64,000 nucleotides of DNA from Plotosus lineatus (taxonomy: Eukaryota; Chordata; Actinopteri; Siluriformes; Plotosidae), in the NCBI GenBank assembly GCA_024760905.1, contig CM045746.1, positions 12,021,466 to 12,085,465 on the forward strand, in the 5' to 3' direction. A program made the translations under genes and the position numbers. Positions 34,095 to 44,523 of the stretch are shown here, piece by piece. How positions within the stretch are numbered: the stretch's first letter is position 1; every line of letters begins with the position of its first letter. The notes beneath the pieces were generated by a model, which was not told the DNA's origin, did no database searches, and saw only the letters and a program-made list of their open reading frames with translations.

Positions 34095-34536
34095 TTTTGA
34101 AGTCTAAACGCACCACAATCCCTGTTATTATGGATTCCACGGGGCTTTCCCTTCCCAGTTTATGTATTACGTAGTGATGATCTTCGTTTTTTTATTATTA
34201 TATTTTTTTTCCTTATTAATGCGACTTTCTGGTATTGTTTTCCCCAGTTGTTTCAACGTTCAAGAAATAAAAAGCTTACTGGCTATTCTGTAAATGTGGC
34301 AATTGAATAAAAATGCTTGTAAAAAAACTATGCCCTGTTGTTTTTAACTCCAAATCAATAAAAGAAAGAAAGAAAGAAAGAAAGAACGGAAAGAAAGAAA
34401 GAAAGAAATTAAAATTGTTAGTGTACGTACACATACCATCCGTTAGAGGCAGTAGAACACTTTTTGTGTCAATTCACTATATTGCCGCTAGAGGCCAGAT
34501 GCGGAAATGATCAACAACAAACAGCAGTAGTTCATG

Positions 34537-37500
34537 ATGGCGTCCTCCATGAGTGGAATGTTCCCGGGACAACAGCCGCCACAGCAGCCGTTGCAGCCGC
34601 CTCCAGGTGGTCACCCACCTCCTCCCGGTCCTGGTGCTGCAGGAAACAGGGCACCGGGTAACACTTTAGTCGATGAGCTGGAAGCTTCTTTCGAAGTAAG
34701 TACCCTTCTAGGAGATGTGGCTATATAGAATTAGCTTGGAACTAGCATTAGCCAGCGTGCACAACATACATACAGTAATAAGAATCATAAATACAACTTA
34801 AATACAATAATAAGAGTCATCAGAGTTATTATTTTAGGTAATTATTTATATATACGTATACAATCAAAATGTATATAAACATACAAATTTATATAGTAGT
34901 TTTTCCTCTTTTTTTAATTTAGTGGCATCTGCAGTCGAAGCAGTGCACTCTTTATTTATTAGGGTGTTTGTTTGGGATTTAAGCACATAAAGTGGAAATT
35001 ATTAAAATTAATGTATTATCTGTAAATATATGATCCTGTGTTTGTGTTCTTTCCACCCCACAGGCATGTTTTGCATCTTTAGTCAGCCAAGATTATGTGA
35101 ATGGGACTGACCAGGAGGAAATCAGAACCGGTACACCATGCAGACTATTATATTTTTATAGTACTGTACTAGTCTTGGTATTTTCCCAGAAACCTGATTA
35201 ACATTCATCCATTTGCAAACCGCTAATTCCTACTAGGGTTGCGTGGAGCCGGGAGCCTATCTCCGCTGACTGTGAGCAGGTGGGGGTACAACCAAAACAG
35301 CTCGCCAGACCACTGCGAGGCCAAAACATTCAACCATTTTCACTCACTGAACCATTTATTTTATATTAGGGTCACAGGGAGGCTGGAGCCTTTCTCAACC
35401 GACACTGGGCAAAGACAGAGTACACTCTGAGCAGCCAAACAATCGCAGGGCAACCCACAACCATTCACACTTACACACATCGGAGCAAACTCAAAACAGA
35501 GACGTTTTCATCATGGCCGGGACTTGAACTCAGGACCTTCTTGCTGTGAGCCGGATGAGCTAACCGCTACACCATCATGCCACCCGCTCACACGTATGGG
35601 TACTTTGGACCTGCCGATTCACCTGGTCCATAGACTGTAGAGTACATCGCCATGTTAGGGGAATCTGCAAACTCCATACAGGAATGCTCTCGTCAAGTCT
35701 GGGACTCAAACCAAGGACCTAGCAATGTGCTACCCAATACAACACCGTACCGCCAACCTAAAGAGTCACATGCGAAAGGAACTGTGTGGTTGTTCGAGAG
35801 CTCAAACCAATGCTGTGTATTTATAAACCGTGTTTTATTTTAAAGGAGTTGATCAGTGCATTCAGAGGTTTCTCGACGTAGCCCGACAGACCGAATGCTT
35901 TTTTCTTCAAAAGAGGCTGCAGCTGTCGGTACAGAAACCAGAGCAGGTGGAGAAAGAGGTGGGTTTTGCTTCACGGTTATATTGAAAAAGAATCAGTTTA
36001 CTGTTTCTACATCCTGCATGTTCCTGCATACTTGCAGTCCTGAAGTCTCCGTTATATTAGAACTGCTTGTTTCCATACTAAAATATAACCTACACCAGTG
36101 TTGTCCAGTCTTATCCACAAAGGGTCGGTGTGGGTGCAGGTAGCCACACCTTCCACCTGTTTCAATCACTGCTTTAAAAAAATAAATAAATACATAAAGA
36201 CTGAAAAAGTGCAAGGTTTTTTTTTGTTTGTTTGTTTTTTTGAGATCAGTGATTGAAACAAGTAGAAGGTGTGGTGACTAGTTGAAGTGAAAAACCTGTA
36301 CCCACACCAGCCCTTTGGGTGTAAGATTGGACATCACTCTTCTACATGGTTAGTCATAATTAAAGGGGAGGTCTGAGTGATTGTAAAAGAAGAAGGTAGC
36401 CTAAATATTATGAATGGTGTCATACTGCATCGGATCAAAAGTTTTCGCGATTTTCCAAGATGGCCGACGGAAACAAACAATCGACTTGCATTTTCAATTG
36501 ACATATATATAATATATATATAATAATATAATATAATATGACATATATATAATAACAGAAAACATTACAATTCCTTCCTCAATACTTGGTCAGCTGTGCT
36601 TTACTTCGAACACAGGCCAGCATTCGTCTCGCAAAGGATAAATACAGTTATCGACTTACGACCTATGTGAGTTACGTCTGATCGACTTTATGACCGCAAA
36701 AGTGGTGAAGCATGATTCGTGGCAGTGCAGTGCGAGTGTGGCGTATGGCAGTTGTTTGCGCTGCTGGCAGTGCCAACATCTTAAAAGGCCAAGCAGGAGA
36801 CGATGCAGCTTCACTTTCTAACTGCTCAGAGCAAATCGATTCATCTACTTTCAATGTCACGTCACTGTGGCACAAAATGGAGAGCCAATCCTTTCTGTGT
36901 GTGTGGGTGGGTCCGATACCTTGAAATTAATTTTATTGGACTCGCACGCTGCAAATGACATGGAAGAAACACGTCATTGCATGCAGCAGTGTTTGTGACA
37001 GGAAGTGTGTCCCAAGTTTTGACAATCAGCTGGTCTGCGGGTTGAAGTTTTTCCATGTCTGTCCATTTGTGTTTGCTTGCCAGCTGTGCTTGGCTTTGTG
37101 GAAATGAGCTGATCAAAACGAGGGAAATTTACCCCTTTACTCAAAAACACATGCAGTCTGTGGCTGTTATAATCCAATAAAATTAGAGTTTGAAGCTATC
37201 GGACCCGCCCACACAGTGGAGTACAGAAAGGATTGGCTCTCCGGCATGCACCACAGTGACGTGGAATTGAAAATAGATGTATATATATTTAAATGCGCGA
37301 GATTTATTCATCTGTTTTTGTTTGGCATGAGTGTATTTGGATGGAAAGTCAACATATGACCAGATCAATTTACGACTGGTCTGCCGGAACCAAAAGCGGT
37401 CGCAAGTCGACGACTGTCTGTATAAATTCCTCACATAATCCAATGTGATATTTGTCCAGATGGTGTGAATTTCATGAAACAGTTCATCTCGTGTTTTTAT

Positions 37501-39545
37501 GTTCGCGGCTCTGTTTTTCAGTGATTGCTTTATTTTCAGCCAAATATTTTGTATGATGTTGAGATCTGGAGACTGGGCCAGCCATAGCATGCCATGAATA
37601 TTGTTTTGAATTTTATACTCCTGTGTAATATGAGCCTGATGGACGGGGGGCATGGTCATCTTGGAACCTGTACGTTCTATCTGTGAAACGACGGGCTAAA
37701 ACTGGCCACAGATTGTTTTCCAGGATGTCAATGTATTTGACAGCACTTATGTTACCATCGACCTGGCACAAAGTACCCACACCGTACCAAATGATACAAC
37801 CCCACACCATAACAGACAACTTCCGCTGGCTCGGAACACACATGCGCTCAGGTCGGTCTGCTTCATTTGCTGATCGCCACACAAATATACGATAATTTTT
37901 CCTAGTGAATACTTGAGATTCATCACTGAATACAACAATTTTCCAGTGTTGATCAGCAGTCCGTCTGTGCCTTGTTGTTTTAGATCTACCATCAATTATT
38001 TCATGGCACTCTCAATCTTTGTCGATCTGTGACCCATTGTTTGTTTTGGTTCATCTGCTCTGACCTATTTGGCAGACAACAAAACTGTGACATCATATCG
38101 GAAGTACAATACTACGTGAGTCTATGGTTAAAGTTTCACGTAGTTTTGTCGACGGTAAATGTTTTACCGTATTCAATGTGATAAGCGCCCAGGGCGCTCA
38201 AAAATTGAAGTGGGTGGGCGCTTATTAAAATGTTTACCAGCGGAGTGGAACGGTAAGTGCTTATTACCATAAAGATGGAAAATATGAATGAGTTTTACTG
38301 GTATTTTTGTTATTCATTTTGTAGTATCAACCAAATTACTTACATGAAAGCTGAAAATAAACACAAAACAGCATAAATTAAAAAAAAAAAAAAGACCCCT
38401 TACTTTTCCCTCCTGGTACTGTTCCTATAAACATTTTCCCTTGAATAAAATCGATCCAATCAACATGAATGTCAAATTTAGCACATGGCACTTTGAACCA
38501 ATCAACACAAACATAAACAAAAGCACATGGCCAGGAACGTCCTTAAATTTATGAAGTTAGTGAGCAGGAGAATCGGATGAAAAATACTCATCACTTTCTG
38601 ATAGGTCCATATCTGGCTCATCGCTCCATTCATTCAGAGCATCCCATAGTTTTGCTGTAGCAGTTTCTAATGGTTCATCGGTTGTTGGACATTTACCAAG
38701 AGAACACAGCAAAATATTTTCCTGTTTTTCAAAGCACAGTGGAACAGTCAAATGTGTTGTTAATGATGAACATTACAGACATTCCCCAGTCACAGGGAGT
38801 CTTTAAATACCGCGTAAACTCACTTTTACAGGCAGGGAACACCTCATTTTACCGTTACAGAGACTGATCGAATAAAATTGATCAGTTTGATCTACCATTT
38901 TGCTCCCAGTACACATGGGCGGTTATTAGAAGCAAAAAAAAAAAAATGGGGTCGCTTATTGGAGCAGAGCGCTTACCATATTCGATGTAATAAGCGCTCT
39001 GCTCCAATAAGGCCCCTCATGTTTTTGTTTGTTTGTTTTTTATTTTATTTTATTTTTTTTGCTTCTAATAACCGCCCATGTGTACTGGGAGCAAAATGTT
39101 TATATGTTTGTAATGGGTTTTTAATGCAATCTTAATTTTCAAAAACCGTTCAGCTGAACAAAATCACACAGTCAACGTTACAGTTGCAATCCGTTTCCCT
39201 CTGTTCCATACCGGGCTCAAAAAGCCGAGTGAAGAGACAGAATTTAGCGTATCCGTGCTATATTTAAACGGCCCTTTGGCAACAAAATTTGGGTAAAAAT
39301 CATAATATCAAACAAAATATCAACTGTATGTGTACTGTGTGGTGCAGGACATATCGGAGTTAAGGAACGAGCTCCAGAGGAAGGAAATGTTGATCCAGAA
39401 GCATCTGACCAAGATTCATAACTGGCAGCAGGTGTTGGAGGATGTCAACGTCCAACACAAAAAGCCTACCGAGTTACCGCAGGGGCCGCTGGCCTTTTTA
39501 GAGCAAGCCTCAGCCAACCTGCCCACGCCGATGAAACCCAACTGA
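34537..39545 (+). CDS. med28: Mediator complex subunit 28, four exons
   Basis: Coding parts are 34537-34695, 35064-35130, 35846-35958 and 39348-39545; they join in frame to 178 codons, the length of the human protein. All introns are GT-AG (GAA|GTAAGT, CCG|GTACAC, GAG|GTGGGT). The N-terminus is proline/glutamine/glycine-rich; then [30 protein letters not shown], a helical middle, and a coiled-coil-like end with [30 protein letters not shown] and [17 protein letters not shown]28 is a metazoan Mediator subunit acting in transcription by RNA polymerase II in the nucleus, with reported cytoplasmic roles. ATG 34537 has the better context (A at -3, G at +4); an ATG directly before it would add one Met. 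The third intron (3.4 kb) holds a nested transposon complex. The gene looks intact. Human MED28 is on 4p15, not beside TMA16. Confidence 0.97.
35192..35590 (-). repeat. med28: Two head-3/tail-B SINE pieces in med28 intron 2, minus orientation
   Basis: Two successive tail-B starts (35195 'catccatttgcaaaccgcta' and 35340 'cactcactgaaccattta') are followed by a body and the reversed head 'gctaaccgctacaccatcatg'. Further body-like sequence continues to about 35750. Confidence 0.7.
36096..36339. mobile_element. Palindromic hAT-like MITE in med28 intron 3
   Basis: The left arm CAGTGTTGTCCAGTCTTA and right arm TAAGATTGGACATCACTC are complementary, and so are the inner 'gggtcggtgtgggtgcagg' and its partner. 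Flanks ACCTACAC and TTCTACAT match at 5 of 8 positions, so the target duplication is degraded. Confidence 0.75.
36580..38050 (-). pseudogene. Tc1/mariner-type transposase pseudogene, split by another element
   Basis: In minus order: a fragment with [20 protein letters not shown]; then [10 protein letters not shown]...[10 protein letters not shown]...[17 protein letters not shown]; a damaged second aspartate region (FQDDHAP); [21 protein letters not shown], where the usual IENLW is IQNIW so the catalytic E is lost; and [11 protein letters not shown]. The expected C-terminus ([20 protein letters not shown]) is found only beyond the element at 36645-37420, near 36585-36640. There are several frame breaks. 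An inactive relic inside med28 intron 3. Confidence 0.82.
36645..37420. mobile_element. pogo-like MITE nested in the Tc1 relic
   Basis: Left end CAGTTATCGACTTACGACC and right end GCAAGTCGACGACTGTCTG are imperfect inverted repeats, with TA on both sides (36643-36644, 37421-37422). Removing it rejoins the transposase C-terminus, which proves the nesting. Confidence 0.85.
38166..39110. mobile_element. pogo-like element remnants with a terminal palindrome
   Basis: 'taccgtattcaatgtgataagcgcc' (split here) at the left recurs as 'taccatattcgatgtaataagcgct' at 38977. A minus-strand frame (38557-38751) ends in [18 protein letters not shown], also encoded at 62228-62330. 38896-39098 is a palindrome of about 100-bp arms. 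It looks like two head-to-head copies of one family. Confidence 0.65.
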
Positions 39546-39724
39546 GAACTGAGCAGCGCTTGTGAGAGTGTCTGTGCGTCGTTTGTGGAGCGATGCTTTG
39601 ATGCAGCCTTGGCTATGAATCCAGTGCTGTGGTTGCACTGTTGGTGTTCAATAACTGAAAGTAAACTTGTAAGTTGGTGGCTTCAGATGATTTTTGTTTT
39701 TACTGCTGGATTTCGTGACATATT

Positions 39725-39730
39725 AATAAA
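39725..39730 (+). terminator. med28: med28 polyadenylation signal
   Basis: AATAAA, 180 bases after the med28 stop codon, the first canonical signal downstream. Confidence 0.7.
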
Positions 39731-39789
39731 GTTAAGATTCTGATAAATGTATTTAGTATAGAGTGTAGAATAGAGATCGTGGTCTTCAT

Positions 39790-40650
39790 CTTGTGTTTAA
39801 TCTGGGTTCGGGTCATGGGGGCAGCAGCCTAAGCAATGAGGTCCAGTCATACCTGTCCGCAGCTACTTTCTCCAGCTCTTCCGGGGGGAGGGGGGGCACT
39901 GAGGAATTCCCAGACCAGCTGAGAGACAATCCCTCTAGCGTCTTCTCGGTCAACCTCGGAGTCGCTTCCCTGTCGGATATGGCAGAAACACCACACCAGG
40001 GACGCGTTCGGAAGGCATTCTCACTGTCTAACTATATGACTGAGCAACCTCAACTGGCTCCTCTGAACACAGAGGAGCAGCAATTCTACTCCAAGCTCCT
40101 CCTGGACGGCTGAGCTTCTCACCTTATCTTTAAGGGAGAGCCCCGCCACCCGGCGAAGGAAGCTCATTTCAGCCGCTTGTATCCATGATCTTGTTCTTTC
40201 GGTCACGACCCAAAGCTCGTGACCATAGGTGAGGGTTGAAACATAGATCGACTGGTAAATTGAGAGCTTTGCCTTGCAGCTCAGCTCCCTCTTCACCACG
40301 ACGGACCAGTACAGGCTCCACTTTACACAGAGGCTGCAGCGATCCACCTGTCGATCTCCTACTACATCTTTCCCTCACTCGTGATCAAGACCCTGAGATA
40401 CTTGAACTTCTCCACTTGGGGCAGGACCTCATTCCCGACCCGGAGGGTGCATTCCACTCTTTTCCGACTGAGAACCATGACCTCGGACTTGGAGGTGCTG
40501 ATTCTCATCCTGGCCGCTTCACACTCCACTGCAAATTGCTACAATGAGAGCTAGAGCTCCCAGCTCACTGAAGCCAAAAGGGCAAATCATCCGCAAAAAG
40601 CAGAGACGAGATCCATGGTGGAGGAGTTTGCATGTCCTAATGATCCTAAG
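39790..40650 (-). pseudogene. LINE reverse transcriptase C-terminal fragment (Rex-type)
   Basis: Minus-strand frames include VVKRELSCKAKLSIYQSIYV, STLTYGHELWVVTERTRSWI and AAEMSFLRRVAGLSLKDKVR, then EELGVELLLLCVQRSQLRLL, typical of fish LINE proteins after the polymerase. Several frameshifts. It differs from the RTE-like L copies. Confidence 0.8.
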
Positions 40651-40789
40651 AGCTATGTTGTCGGGGTATAATTCCCCTGGTAGGATCACCCAAGGTAAAC
40701 AGGTCCTAAAGAAGGGTCGAGACAAAGTGTAGTTCAAAAGACCTCTATAAAGAATAATAAAACAAGAACACCCTTTCCCTTGCACAGAC

Positions 40790-41183
40790 ACTATTCGTCA
40801 GGGTCTCCCCCTGAAGCCAAGCCCGGGGTCAGGGCTCGAAGCCTGGTAGTCGGGCTTCTGCCCATAGATACTGGCCAGGTCCAGCCCGGAAAGAAAACAT
40901 GGGTCTGCCCTCCCATGGACTCGCCACCCGTTGGAGGAGCTGTAGGGGCCAGGTGCAGTGCGAGTTTGGTGGCAGTCGAAGCCATGGGTTCTTTCGGACC
41001 GATCTTCGGCTATTGACTGACTCTTGGGACATGGAATGTCTCCTCTGGTGGGGAAGGAGCCTGAGCTGGTGCGTGGGGTGGAGAGATACCAACTAGATAT
41101 AGTCAGCTCACCTCAATGCATAGCTTGGGCTTTGGAACCACCTATCTTAAGAGGGGCTGGACCTTATTCTATTCTGGAGAGAT

Positions 41184-41185
<2 letters not shown>
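40790..41185 (+). pseudogene. 5' region of a LINE, start of the endonuclease
   Basis: Plus-strand pieces read LLGTWNVSSLVGKEPELVRG and VERYQLDIV, the usual start of the LINE endonuclease. The copy breaks into a (GT)n tract at 41187-41221. With the minus-strand fragment before it, it forms a head-to-head pair of the same LINE type. Confidence 0.65.
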
Positions 41186-41225
<40 letters not shown>

Positions 41226-41502
41226 TTTGTATAATAAATGACTACATTTCTTTAACTGATGTGACGTGATGTGATTATTAAACCTGACCTGTTCTGGAAG
41301 CACTAACTTTTGTTTATTTGTAATTGTTGTTGTGGGCTTTTTGTTTTAAATTAATGGGGCATTCATAAGGGTTCTGGTTTTTATTACCAATTTATTTCTT
41401 ATACGTCCTATAGTATGTGGCTGATCTATTAAATTATCATTTGAAGGTTTCACATGGCAGGGGTCTGACCCTTACATTTACAGCATTTAGCAGATGCTCT
41501 TA

Positions 41503-41790
41503 TTGAGGCAGTGGTGGTCTGGTGGTAAAGGGCGCTGGATCACTGATCCTAAGGTTGGGGGTTTGAGTCCCACTCGCCACAAGGTTGTCACTGTCACCCC
41601 CCCAGTGCATCTAACTGTGTTATCAAAGGCCGGCCATGTCTCTCACTGTCTATGGTGAGAGGTTCATGTAAAAGAACCATTGCTGACTCATCAAGAGTAG
41701 CTGCATAGCCTTCAGTGTGTTTGCGCCCTGTTACGGACTGGCCTGCTATTCAGGGTGTACTCTGCCCTTGAACAGAGTTGAATGAGATTT
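41503..41790 (+). repeat. SINE head 1 + tail B
   Basis: Head 'gcagtggtggtctggtggta', B-box GGTTTGAGTCC, central block and the first half of tail B ('tattcagggtgtactctgcc'). Confidence 0.88.
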
Positions 41791-41801
41791 TTATTTTTAG
41801 A

Positions 41802-42752
41802 CAGTAACACCTTGGTTCTCGAACTTAATCCATTCCAGAAGGCTGTTCGAATTCCGATTTGTTCGAATTCCAAATCTGCTTTTCCCATTACAAATAATGT
41901 AAACGGTTTTAATCCAAGACGCTAGAAAACTACCTTTTTTAACATAATGTTATTTCATAATGTCATTTATATATCAAAAAGTATATTAAATGTGAAACAA
42001 CAGTACAAACACATAAAATTCTTAATAGATTAATTTATTTTGTGTTTTTTTCTGGTTGTTTTTTTGTTTATTTTCAAACCAGCCTCGACTTGCTTTAAAG
42101 TAGAACCTTTCAGGATTCAAGCTCGGGTCTTTTTTCACCAAATCATGGTAGATATCACAAGCATTGCAGCAGATCACATCCTCGCGAACACGGTCTCCTG
42201 CTAACTGCTGCTCGTTTATGTATAGGAGCAGGAATTTTCCCACTTCCTCCAGCACTTGCGGTCTTTGTCTGCTGATAACCGTTGAGCCTTTCGCCACATC
42301 ACTGGCTTTAACACTCTCTTTGTTCTTCAGGATCGTGCATACCGTTGATTTAGCCATGCCATATAACTTGGCAAGATCAGTAACACACGCCTGATTCATG
42401 CTTAGCTATCAGCGCTTTCTTAAACGCAACAGTTTTCCGCACAACTGACCTTTTCTCAGTAGCTTTCTTTGGAGACATGTTTATTAGCGAATCTAATTGA
42501 GCAAACAAAAAAACACGGTATACTGTATTTTGTAGAATAGGAGCGAGCACATCCACACGCACACAGTGATCAAATAGAGTCAAGAGAGACCGATTTCTGG
42601 AAGTCGTGCACTTTTCCTCATTTTTTCTCGCGCGTTTTTCGAGTTCGACTTCCGAATTTTGTTTGACTTCCAAGACAAAAAAAATCCCAGATTTTTTGTT
42701 CAAATTCCGATTTGTTCAACCTCCAAAGCGTTTGAGAACCGAGCTACCATTG
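41802..42752 (-). mobile_element. pogo/Tigger-like element encoding a CENP-B-type DNA-binding domain
   Basis: Inverted ends CAGTAACACCTTGGTTCTC and (reverse) CAATGGTAGCTCGGTTCTC; TA follows the right end. On the minus strand an ATG at 42478 opens MSPKKATEKRSVVRKTVAFK; after a frameshift near 42400 come DLAKLYGMAKSTVCTILKNK and EVGKFLLLYINEQQLAGDRV, and finally FKASRGWFE. This is the helix-turn-helix pair of pogo/Tigger transposases and CENP-B. The catalytic domain is absent, so it is a non-autonomous derivative. Confidence 0.87.
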
Positions 42753-42777
42753 TATACTTTTATTAATCCCAGAAGTT

Positions 42778-43011
42778 CAGTTCATTTTCTGGAACTGCTT
42801 AATCCTAATTAGGGTCGTGGGGAGGCTGGCGCCTATCCCAGCTGACACCGGGCGAGGACGGAGTACACCCTGGACAGCTAGCCAGGCCATCGCGAAGCGG
42901 AAACACGTTGACGGCTTTGCAGCGACTCTTGTTGAAAGTCAGGAATGGTTCTTTTACATGAACCTCACCCCATAGACAGTGAGAGACATGGCCGGCCTTT
43001 GGTAACCCAGA
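42778..43011 (-). repeat. SINE head-1 central block + tail B, minus orientation
   Basis: Tail B ('cttaatcctaattagggtcg') runs back to 'gagacatggccggcctttgg'; the head is missing. Confidence 0.8.
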
Positions 43012-43486
43012 AATATATGTACTTTTCTTTATCTGCATTTAACCCATCCACGCACGCAGACTTGGAGCAGTGGGCTGCCACAAACATTGTGGTGCCTGGA
43101 GAGCAGTTGGGTGTTAGGTATCTTGCACAACGACACTTCAGCCATTTATGTAGACTAGGAAGGGAAGGTGCTGCTCACTCCCCCACCATCACACATTTTT
43201 CATCCTGATTCAGGAATCAAGCCAGTGACACTTCAGTCCCAAAGCTCCTCTAACCCTTAGGCTACGGCTACCAGTCTAGCCGTGACCCAAATTATGATTA
43301 AACAGTTCAGAAAATGAACAAATGAATAAAATCAAACAATTAGAACACACAAAAGTCTTCTTTCAGGTAACGGAACCTTTTGTGTCCTCACATGCAAAAG
43401 TGGGACCATAAACAGCGACGGACCGGTATGTGCATCCCCAGTAAATGCCCCCTTAAAACAACACACGTGCGAGTACTACAGTCGAC

Positions 43487-44485
43487 ATGGCAAGTGTGTT
43501 TGTGATTATATTTATAATACAGATAATTAAAAAAACAACATTGTGTGTTTCGGAAGTCAAATAAATGTTTTTATTTATTTTTTTATTGTGTTACTACAGC
43601 CGAAAGGGGCGAAAGTGAAGCGAGCGGTGGAGAAGAAAGTGATTCATCCGTATAGCAGAAAAGCAGCGTCTCTGGCCAGAGCAGCTATCAAACAGGACAG
43701 GAAAGAGAAGTCAGTGATTACTTCTGTATTTTTAATTCACTGATTTGACGTGGATAGTTGTGTCAGGTGTGAATGAGATACGGTCATTCGATTGGTAGAC
43801 GAGACAGTACAGGAGAAAGAAGATAACATCTGAGCAAAAAAGGGGTTGGGCTGTATAGTTTTAATTGAAATTCCCAAATTCAGGGATTAGGCTGTTAACT
43901 TGGGAAAATTGGTTGGACTGTACACAGAACCAGCCAAAAGTATGGACACACTAATTTCAGTTAGAATGAGTGGGTGTGTAAGAGACTCATGTTGTAGCAG
44001 CTGTACTGTATATAAACAATGGTTCCCTCACCATCGTCTTGTTTTTCCTTCTCCTGAAGTCATGCTGAGGTCCACTGTTTTCATAACTTTGGGAAAAAAT
44101 TTCATTCAATTCATGACTGTAAGTGAGGGCAGAGTACACCTGTACAGCTCCGAATCAGGATTTTTATTGATCCCAGAGGAAATTACTCAACACCAAGATT
44201 AATAGAAAGTATAAAGTCTCAATGTATGAAAAATTACGATGTATAAACAGTGATCCCTCACTACTTTACGCTTCAATTCATGCAGCTTCAATGCATCACG
44301 TTTTTTCTTAAATATTCATAGAATTAAAAAAAAAGAAAAGAAAATTAAGGACGAATAGGGGAAAACGTTGAAGAAAATGCCACAAAAACAAGGACAATTA
44401 TGGGGGGGAACCTCTAAACAAACACAAAATGAAAAACAACCCAAAACCCCCCATCAAAACTACTTTCATTTTTGGGAGGTGCACA

Positions 44486-44523
<38 letters not shown>

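Noticed and set aside
4600..34500. npy5r or tktl2 coding sequence between npy1r and med28
   Set aside because: No seven-helix or transketolase-like frame was found on either strand; degraded remnants cannot be excluded by eye.
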